Below are positions 1 to 6,197 of a stretch of 27,022 nt of DNA, piece by piece. The position numbers and the translations under genes were made by a program. The notes below the pieces were generated by a model that saw nothing but the letters and a program-made list of their open reading frames with translations, was not told where the DNA came from and ran no database searches. How positions within the stretch are numbered: the first letter of the stretch is position 1; each line of letters starts with the position of its first letter. The DNA comes from a virus. The stretch covers positions 1-27,022 of IMG/VR virus record IMGVR_UViG_3300033182_000189, one strand, 5' to 3'.

Positions 1-23
1 CGGACGAAGAAATAGAAGAATAA
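1..23 (+). CDS. 3' end of an upstream phage gene (partial)
   Basis: Only the last six codons and a TAA stop are visible, encoding the acidic tail DEEIEE. The stop lies one base before the ATG of the next gene, a spacing typical of the tightly packed genes in this block. The product cannot be identified. Its only visible property is the acidic C-terminus. Confidence 0.4.
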
Positions 24-24
24 G

Positions 25-1893
25 ATGGCAGTAACTACGACAAATACAAACAAGCCCATAATTCCAAGAGGGCAAGATGCATCACCTAAACAATACAACC
101 GCGCCGCGCTATATTCGGGGAAGGCCTTGGATTTTGATGGGGTTAATGATTATGTAGACATTGATTCGTTTTCAATGAGTGGACAAAACGCCACTTTTGC
201 ATTTCATTTAAAGGCTGACAATTGGGTAGTATCAAATTTAATTTTTGATTTTAAAACAAAACGCTTTGCTATTGGTGCTTACCCAGCCAATAATTTAGCT
301 ATATATAGCCATAACGCTTGGTATACTTTCGGGGAGTTTTCAAACACTACCGACACGAATTTTGTAGTTATTACGATTGAAGGAACAACGGCAAAGGCTT
401 ATATAAATGGTCAGCATTTCGGAACTGATGGTACAATAGCAACTATTGATATGTCTACTGCGTCCGAAGCAAAACTAATGAGCCGATATAGTGCGGACAC
501 TCAAAGGTTTAACGGCCAGTTATCGGGCTTTAAAATCTTCAACACCGCATTAACCGCCGCCCAAGTGGCCGACCTATACAACAACCCCGAGAAGATTGTA
601 CCTACTGGCGTGGCAGATTCAGCGTTGAAGTTATGGTTACCAATGATGGAAGGTGCGGGAACGACGGCGTATGATGGTAGCGGAAACGGAAACCACGGCA
701 CCATCAGCGGTGCAACGTGGACGCACGGCATCGGCGCACCAGTCAGTCAAACGGCGGTTATTTCTTGGAATAAATTGTACGACTTTGATGGAAATGATTT
801 AGCAAATGTAAGCGCATATGTAGACACGACCGGAACCAAAACCTATAAGGTTCATTTTAATTCTCACGATGTAACGCGCGCCGACCAACAAATTTTTCAA
901 TTTTGGAACAACACAACATCTTTAGGGATGGGTGGAACCATCAACTTTTTGGGAACGAATAGCGGAGTTTTAGGTATTCGTGGTTATGGTTCGAGCGTTT
1001 CTTTTGACAATACGTCGTGGAGCGGTTTAACAAATGATACTTTTTACGAATTAGAATTTACCATTGATTGGGATGCTGAAAGTATAACAAGCGCAACACT
1101 TAACGGCGTGGCAAGTGATGGAAGCGTAAGCGCAAGAATTGATACAACTAACACCGGGTTATATTTGGGCGCAAGAGCAGGTACATACCACTTGGTAGGA
1201 ATCATCAACTACTTTGAAGTAGTAGGCGAAGAGAAATGGACAAACGCCAGCGGATTCAAAAGCGAAAGCGGTTCGTATGATATGACCATAACGGGGAGTC
1301 CTTCGCAGATTTTATCACCCGCCGGCCTCACCAGTGGCCGCGACATTACGGGCGTGAATCTATTCGAGAACGTGCGCAAACAAGGGGCGCTCAATCTTGA
1401 CGGGAATTCGTGGGCAGAGGTGCACGATAATGCGTCGTTGGATATGACGACCACGGCAACGATGGAGGCGTGGGTAAACGCTGACGGATTAGACGGAGGA
1501 TATGACATTATAATGGTAAAGAGTAGCGCAACCTATTGGACGGGTAACTATGGGCGTTATACTTTAAGAGCAAACAATGCTAACGTGAATTGGTGGTTTG
1601 ATGATTTTATAACGAACACAAAATACTATAGTGTTGCATTAAGTGGCTGGAATCATTTAGCAGTTACCAAAGACGGCACCGAAGAAAAACTATATGTTAA
1701 TGGTGCATTGGTAAGCACTCAAACGGGTGCGGCAACATTTACCGCCTCGCCTTATTCTTTATTGATTGGCGTTAATTCTTCAAAGACTGAAAATTGGACT
1801 CAACCAATCGCCCAACCGCGCATCTATAACCGCGCATTGACCGCCGGGGAGGTGCAAAGGAATTACAACGCGGGGAAGAACATTTACAAATAA
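25..1893 (+). CDS. Triple LamG/jelly-roll domain phage structural protein (putative fibre or surface-binding protein)
   Basis: The 622-residue product contains three concanavalin A-like/LamG-type jelly-roll units, at about residues 31-190, 245-410 and 455-615. Domain 1 has the LDFDGVNDYVDI entry strand and ends with FNTALTAAQVADLY near residue 172. Domain 3 enters at LNLDGNSWAEV and ends with YNRALTAGEV near residue 601; these paired end motifs are the LamG_3 signature. The middle unit is more divergent. Such domains bind carbohydrate or protein ligands, and in phages of Bacteroidota they are commonly found in tail-fibre, capsid-decoration or adhesin proteins. There is no signal peptide, as expected for a virion protein. 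The ATG is preceded by no Shine-Dalgarno site. Composition is mosaic: inter-domain linkers are GC-richer than the domain cores. The fold is fairly certain; whether the protein is on the tail or the head is not. Confidence 0.8.
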   Translation: MAVTTTNTNKPIIPRGQDASPKQYNRAALYSGKALDFDGVNDYVDIDSFSMSGQNATFAFHLKADNWVVSNLIFDFKTKRFAIGAYPANNLAIYSHNAWYTFGEFSNTTDTNFVVITIEGTTAKAYINGQHFGTDGTIATIDMSTASEAKLMSRYSADTQRFNGQLSGFKIFNTALTAAQVADLYNNPEKIVPTGVADSALKLWLPMMEGAGTTAYDGSGNGNHGTISGATWTHGIGAPVSQTAVISWNKLYDFDGNDLANVSAYVDTTGTKTYKVHFNSHDVTRADQQIFQFWNNTTSLGMGGTINFLGTNSGVLGIRGYGSSVSFDNTSWSGLTNDTFYELEFTIDWDAESITSATLNGVASDGSVSARIDTTNTGLYLGARAGTYHLVGIINYFEVVGEEKWTNASGFKSESGSYDMTITGSPSQILSPAGLTSGRDITGVNLFENVRKQGALNLDGNSWAEVHDNASLDMTTTATMEAWVNADGLDGGYDIIMVKSSATYWTGNYGRYTLRANNANVNWWFDDFITNTKYYSVALSGWNHLAVTKDGTEEKLYVNGALVSTQTGAATFTASPYSLLIGVNSSKTENWTQPIAQPRIYNRALTAGEVQRNYNAGKNIYK

Positions 1894-1908
1894 CAATTAA
1901 AAAAATAT

Positions 1909-2277
1909 ATGATTATGCGTGGAAACGTTTACATCTCAATTCCAACCGCTGACATCGACAATGCGTTGCCGTCAGTCATCACACGATACGATTGGACGGA
2001 ATCTACCTACAACGATGAAGGGGAAGTGGAATCAACAACAACCATCCACCCGACGTGGGCGCAATACGGCGAGAAATACAAGGGGCAATTTGGTGCGGCG
2101 GTCGTAGTCGGTGAACATACATTGTACGAGATTGAAGCTTCTTGGTTAGATGGTGAAGTAAGTGCGCTCATCGCTCTTGGAGCTGGGCAGTCAGCACCTT
2201 CATACACTGTATATACTGCCGCTGAAGCACGCCAATTTATTGCCGACAACGCAGAGCCATTATTTAGTCTTGCTTAA
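1909..2277 (+). CDS. Small hypothetical phage protein, 122 aa
   Basis: The product is 122 residues (120 if the second ATG at 1915 is used; an A-rich leader stands directly before the first). I do not recognise the family. It has no signal peptide, membrane segment or known catalytic motif. The segment NDEGEV, followed about 40 residues later by YEIEASWLDGEV, resembles the corresponding segments NEEGEV and YHIDVLWDGEP of the next gene, so the two may be diverged paralogues. Its place right after the LamG protein suggests an accessory to that structure or a small virion protein, but this is inference from position only. Confidence 0.7.
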   Translation: MIMRGNVYISIPTADIDNALPSVITRYDWTESTYNDEGEVESTTTIHPTWAQYGEKYKGQFGAAVVVGEHTLYEIEASWLDGEVSALIALGAGQSAPSYTVYTAAEARQFIADNAEPLFSLA

Positions 2278-2323
2278 CAGGTAAAAACAAAAACAAAAAA
2301 TACAGATTTAAAAACTTATAAAA

Positions 2324-2701
2324 ATGAAAAAAATTTTCAGGAAGTACGCCTTCGGCTCTAAAGCCGCAGCAACAACTAAAATCAACGCATTAGGAGTTGA
2401 TGAGGAAGGAAACCATACACACTCTCACTCTATCGTACATCTTGGCAACCTTGTTGAGCAAGAGGCGGTACTAAACGAAGAAGGTGAAGTAACTACTGAA
2501 GCCGTACTATCTTCTACCTACCATATTGATGTATTGTGGGATGGTGAGCCTGTAAGTTCTTGGGATAGTGCTATGATATGGTGTGAGCCTATGGGCGTTC
2601 ATACCTTTGGTAGTTCAAGTGCTATTCGTGAGTGGACTGAAAAGTGTAAGGAGTTGCATCCGGAGTATTTCCCTGAACCTGAAGAACTTGAGTTACCTTA
2701 A
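2324..2701 (+). CDS. Small hypothetical phage protein, 125 aa, possible paralogue of the preceding gene
   Basis: The product is 125 residues with a basic N-terminus (MKKIFRKYAFGSKAA), a His-rich patch (HTHSHS near residue 32) and an acidic, proline-containing C-terminus (PEPEELELP). The middle part, NEEGEV then YHIDVLWDGEP then a Trp-rich segment, matches the pattern of the preceding 122-residue protein. I do not recognise a named function. The leader is purine/A-rich with no Shine-Dalgarno sequence. Small proteins of this kind accompany structural genes in Bacteroidota phages; a role in the virion is possible but not shown. Confidence 0.7.
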   Translation: MKKIFRKYAFGSKAAATTKINALGVDEEGNHTHSHSIVHLGNLVEQEAVLNEEGEVTTEAVLSSTYHIDVLWDGEPVSSWDSAMIWCEPMGVHTFGSSSAIREWTEKCKELHPEYFPEPEELELP

Positions 2702-2737
2702 ACGCAAGTAATTATAATATAAATTAAATCAAATAAA

Positions 2738-2977
2738 ATGAAAAAAGTAACAGACGAACAGCTAGAACAATTACAAAAATTTGTAGCTGCAATTAATGAA
2801 GGCCAAACTGCTATTGGCGGCTTAGAGATGCAAAAGCAGGTTGCCATTAAGGAAACAGAACAAATTGTAGCTGACCTTAAAGCGATGCAAGCCGACCTAG
2901 AAAAAGAATACGGCAATGTAACCGTAAACCTTACTACAGGCGAGATTACAGAAGATGCAGATAATTCGCAAGATTAG
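2738..2977 (+). CDS. Small coiled-coil phage protein, 79 aa
   Basis: The 79-residue product is almost entirely one amphipathic helix (about residues 5-55, with regularly spaced Leu/Ile/Ala and many Glu/Gln/Lys). It ends in the short strand-like segment EYGNVTVNLTTGEI and an acidic tail. Similar short helical proteins ending in a YG-x-V-x-[IV]-N motif are frequent near packaging genes of marine and Bacteroidota phages, but no function is established. Its 3' end overlaps the next gene by 23 bases in a different frame, suggesting translational coupling. The leader is AT-only over more than 20 bases and has no Shine-Dalgarno site. Confidence 0.7.
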   Translation: MKKVTDEQLEQLQKFVAAINEGQTAIGGLEMQKQVAIKETEQIVADLKAMQADLEKEYGNVTVNLTTGEITEDADNSQD

Positions 2978-3173
2978 TATAGGTAAGGACTATAAAAACG
3001 ACGCCATGCACTATTCCGTTGGACAGGAAGTGTACGGCGGCCATACTATAGTTAACATTATAGAGGAAGAAGAAAAGTATTCTATCTATATTCAGAAGGG
3101 AGATAATATAATGCCATGGAAAGACTTTAACAAGAACATGGCAGTTTCTGTTGAATACGATTTAAATTGGTAG
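2955..3173 (+). CDS. Small conserved hypothetical phage protein, 72 aa
   Basis: The 72-residue product begins MQIIRKISIGKDYKNDAMHY and continues with a glycine-containing core (VGQEVYGG) and the segment MPWKDFNKNM. From memory, this N-terminal pattern (KISIG-x-DYK...AMHY-x-VGQ) recurs in small proteins of Bacteroidota phages, always of unknown function. The gene starts inside the previous gene (23-base overlap), and its TAG stop shares a base with a GTG that most likely starts the next gene (TAGTG). This makes a translationally coupled chain. There is no membrane segment or signal peptide. Confidence 0.7.
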   Translation: MQIIRKISIGKDYKNDAMHYSVGQEVYGGHTIVNIIEEEEKYSIYIQKGDNIMPWKDFNKNMAVSVEYDLNW

Positions 3174-3763
3174 TGAAAAGCGTTTTTAACTATATAGTAG
3201 CGCCAAAACACGGACGCTCTACATCGACAAAAGAAATTGATGGTAAGGAGCTCATTTTAAATACCGAACTTCAGAACCATAATTATACCAGTAGACTAGG
3301 TGTTGTTCGCGCAACGCCATTGGCTATTGATACAGACATCCAGACCGGCGACGAGGTTATTGTCCATCACAACATATTTAGACGTTTTCGCGACGTTAGG
3401 GGCAAAGAAAAGAACAGTAGAGCATATTATAAAGAAGACACTTTTTTTGTCGAACCAGAGCAGGTTTATGCATACAAGCACAACGGTGAATGGAAGGCCT
3501 TAGACGGCTATTGTTTTATAAAGCCGCTGAAGTCCACCAATATGTTCTCTGATAACCCTGAACGCGAGGGCGTGGGTATTATAAAGTATGCAAGTGATGG
3601 CTTTACCAAAGGTGAGCTTGTAGGCTTTAAGCCGGGTATGGAATACGAATTTAATATCGAGGGTGAGCGTTTGTACCGCGTCCCCAACAATCAAATTACA
3701 ATCAAGTATGAATATCAAGGAAATGAAGAGGAATATAATCCTCTCGGGGTACAAAGCAGTTGA
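3173..3763 (+). CDS. Tandem GroES-like (Cpn10) phage co-chaperonin candidate
   Basis: The product is about 196 residues. No ATG lies near the 5' end. A GTG at 3173 overlaps the upstream TAG as TAGTG, while a TTG at 3167 is the only alternative before an in-frame TGA at 3152. Two GroES-like beta-barrel halves can be read. In the first, GVVRATPLAI then GDEVIVHHNIFR then FFVEPEQVYAY follow the GroES order 'G-x-V ... VGD-x-V-x-F ... V-x-E-x-DI-x-A'. In the second, YCFIKPL, GVGIIKYA, GELVGFKPGMEYEFNIEGE and YRVPNNQITI repeat that order. GroES caps GroEL; phage versions such as T4 gp31 adapt the host chaperonin to fold the capsid protein. Lying directly before the terminase genes, this protein plausibly serves the capsid made downstream. 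The doubled domain is the odd feature. The fold call is from pattern only. Confidence 0.6.
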   Translation: MKSVFNYIVAPKHGRSTSTKEIDGKELILNTELQNHNYTSRLGVVRATPLAIDTDIQTGDEVIVHHNIFRRFRDVRGKEKNSRAYYKEDTFFVEPEQVYAYKHNGEWKALDGYCFIKPLKSTNMFSDNPEREGVGIIKYASDGFTKGELVGFKPGMEYEFNIEGERLYRVPNNQITIKYEYQGNEEEYNPLGVQSS

Positions 3764-3983
3764 TGAGCTTATCAAAGTAGCAGAAGAAAAAATCATCACT
3801 AATACAGAGGATGATGTATCTGCGGATCGGCTTAAAAACGCCGCTGCGACTAAAAAACTGGCAATATTTGATGCCTTTGAGATATTAAACCGTATACAAG
3901 AAGAAGAACGCATTCTTGAAAATAAGCCCGTAGAGGAAAAGAAAGAAGCGTTTAAAGGATTTGCGGAAAGACGTTCTAAATAA
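3723..3983 (+). CDS. Putative terminase small subunit, 86 aa
   Basis: The product from the ATG at 3723 is 86 residues, strongly helical and charged, with the core VSADRLKNAAATKKLAIFDA followed by FEILNRIQEEERI. ATGs at 3708 and 3663 would lengthen it but deepen the overlap with the GroES-like gene, which is already 41 bases. The gene ends TAATG, sharing its last base with the start of the large terminase, so the two are almost certainly co-translated. Small subunits recognise phage DNA and regulate the large subunit; they are poorly conserved and usually sit just upstream of it. The role is therefore inferred from position, size and helical character. No clear helix-turn-helix is visible. Confidence 0.5.
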   Translation: MKRNIILSGYKAVDELIKVAEEKIITNTEDDVSADRLKNAAATKKLAIFDAFEILNRIQEEERILENKPVEEKKEAFKGFAERRSK

Positions 3984-6193
3984 TGTACGAGCAGAGTTTA
4001 GTAAAGACCGTAGAACCAGTAAAGCTTACCACATTGCATCGTCTTAACAAAGGTAAGAAGTGGAAGTACGGTTACGATAAAGAACACGACCTAATTATAT
4101 TAAGCAAAACAGGTCAGATTGGGGAGATTATTGAAATACAGAATCTTACCATTGCACTACCGCCGGTTCCAAAGGGTTTAAAGAAAGGCGACAATAAGTG
4201 GACCGTTTCAGAGTATCCTAAGGAGCTTAAAAACATCAAGAGTATATTTGACTGGCAAAGTTATCCAGATGAGTTTAAAGGAAAGTGGGAAGGCTATATT
4301 GACGAAGAATTCAATCGCCGTGAAAATGGTTATTGGTTTTATAATAAGGATGTTCCTACTTATATCACTGGGACTCATTACATGTACTTGCAGTGGAGTA
4401 AGATTGATGTCGGGAATCCAGATTACAGAGAGGCCAATAGACTCTTCTTTATATTTTGGGAAGCCTGCAAGGCTGATACAAGATGCTACGGAATGTGCTA
4501 CCTTAAAAACAGACGGAGTGGATTCTCGTTTATGGCATCAGGTGAGACCGTCAACCAGGCAACAATATCCAGCGATGCGCGATTCGGTATCCTGTCAAAG
4601 TCAGGTTCCGATGCAAAAAAGATGTTTACCGACAAAGTCGTACCCATCTCGCTCAACTACCCGTTTTTCTTCAAACCTATACAAGATGGTATGGATAGAC
4701 CGAAGACGGAATTGGCGTACCGGGTACCCGCGTCGAAGCTAACGCGAAAAAGCATACAGAATCAAGAAGAAAGAATACAACTCGAAGGTCTTGATACAAC
4801 GATCGACTGGAAGAACACAGGCGATAACTCTTACGATGGTGAGAAGCTTAGGCTGCTTGTCCACGATGAAAGCGGTAAGTGGGAAAAGCCGGACAACATC
4901 CTAAACAACTGGCGTGTAACAAAAACGTGTTTGCGTCTAGGGTCTAGGATTATTGGCAAGTGTATGATGGGTTCAACATCGAACGCATTAGATAAGGGCG
5001 GTGATAACTTTAAAAAGTTGTACTACGACTCTGACGTAACTAAAAGAAATGCCAACGGCCAAACAAAGTCTGGATTGTACAGTCTTTTCATCCCGATGGA
5101 GTGGAACTACGAAGGTTTCATTGATGAGTACGGTATTCCGGTCTTCAATACACCGTCTGAGGCTGTTTATACGCCGCAGGGCGACCTTATAGAAGTTGGG
5201 GTTATAGATTACTGGGACAATGAAGTTGAAGGTCTTAAAAGCGACCAGGATGCTTTGAACGAATATTATCGCCAGTTCCCACGTACAGAGGACCACGCGT
5301 TCCGCGATGAAACTAAGAATAGTATTTTTAACTTGGCTAAAATCTACGAGCAGATTGATTATAATGCCGACTTGCGTAATACTAATACTATAACACGCGG
5401 TAATTTCCAATGGGTTAACGGTGTTAAAGACACTAAAGTAGTATTTATGCCCTCACCGCAAGGGAGGTTTAAGGTATCTTGGATACCGAATGCCAGTTTA
5501 CAGAACAGGCAGATAATTAAAGGTGGTGTTAAATACCCTGGCAACGACCACATCGGTGCATTTGGGTGTGATAGTTACGATATTTCAGGCACGACAGACG
5601 GGCGTGGCTCTAAAGGTGCATTGCATGGACTGACTAAATTCAGTATGGAAGATGCACCGCCTAGTACATTTTTCTTAGAATACATTGCTAGGCCTCAGAC
5701 AGCTGAGATATTCTTTGAAGACGTGCTTATGGCGTGTGTCTTTTACGGAATGCCAATACTCGCCGAGAATAATAAACCTAGGTTGCTTTATCACTTTAAA
5801 CGCAGGGGTTATAGAGGTTATTCGATGAACCGGCCTGACAGATTATGGAATAAGCTTTCCGTAACTGAAAAGGAAATTGGAGGTATACCAAACTCCAGCA
5901 TGGACATTAAGCAAGCGCACGCCGCGGCAATTGAAATGTACATCGACCAATTTGTAGGTCAAGTAGCTGAGGGCGAATACGGTACAATGTACTTCAACGA
6001 TACACTAAACGACTGGTCAAAATTTGATATTAATAATCGTACGAAATATGATGCTTCTATCAGCTCTGGTTTGGCGATTATGGCATGTAATAAAGACTTA
6101 TATAGACCAGTGGGCGAACAACAGAAAACAAAACTAAACCTAAGGATTGCTCGATACAATCAAGACGGTTACACTTCAAAAATAATAAAATAA
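3983..6193 (+). CDS. terL: Terminase large subunit (DNA packaging ATPase/nuclease)
   Basis: The 736-residue product is the DNA-packaging motor. It hydrolyses ATP to push DNA through the portal and cuts the concatemer. The N-terminal ATPase has a deviant Walker A loop, KNRRSGFSF (residues 175-183), and a Walker B strand LRLLVHDE ending in D295-E296. The C-terminal RNase H-like nuclease shows a first acidic residue at D530 (FGCDSYD), a second at E595 (ILAENNK) and a helical acidic segment near the C-terminus (HAAAIEMYIDQF). At 736 residues it is longer than typical T4- or lambda-type enzymes (500-650); the extra length is mostly the N-terminal 140 residues. It is translated from the overlap TAATG with the putative small subunit and is followed four bases later by the portal gene. 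Confidence 0.9.
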   Translation: MYEQSLVKTVEPVKLTTLHRLNKGKKWKYGYDKEHDLIILSKTGQIGEIIEIQNLTIALPPVPKGLKKGDNKWTVSEYPKELKNIKSIFDWQSYPDEFKGKWEGYIDEEFNRRENGYWFYNKDVPTYITGTHYMYLQWSKIDVGNPDYREANRLFFIFWEACKADTRCYGMCYLKNRRSGFSFMASGETVNQATISSDARFGILSKSGSDAKKMFTDKVVPISLNYPFFFKPIQDGMDRPKTELAYRVPASKLTRKSIQNQEERIQLEGLDTTIDWKNTGDNSYDGEKLRLLVHDESGKWEKPDNILNNWRVTKTCLRLGSRIIGKCMMGSTSNALDKGGDNFKKLYYDSDVTKRNANGQTKSGLYSLFIPMEWNYEGFIDEYGIPVFNTPSEAVYTPQGDLIEVGVIDYWDNEVEGLKSDQDALNEYYRQFPRTEDHAFRDETKNSIFNLAKIYEQIDYNADLRNTNTITRGNFQWVNGVKDTKVVFMPSPQGRFKVSWIPNASLQNRQIIKGGVKYPGNDHIGAFGCDSYDISGTTDGRGSKGALHGLTKFSMEDAPPSTFFLEYIARPQTAEIFFEDVLMACVFYGMPILAENNKPRLLYHFKRRGYRGYSMNRPDRLWNKLSVTEKEIGGIPNSSMDIKQAHAAAIEMYIDQFVGQVAEGEYGTMYFNDTLNDWSKFDINNRTKYDASISSGLAIMACNKDLYRPVGEQQKTKLNLRIARYNQDGYTSKIIK

Positions 6194-6197
6194 GAAT

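Noticed and set aside
25-1893. LamG protein as a host secreted carbohydrate-binding or lectin gene
   Set aside because: There is no signal peptide or type IX secretion tail, and the gene is embedded in phage structural genes on the same strand.
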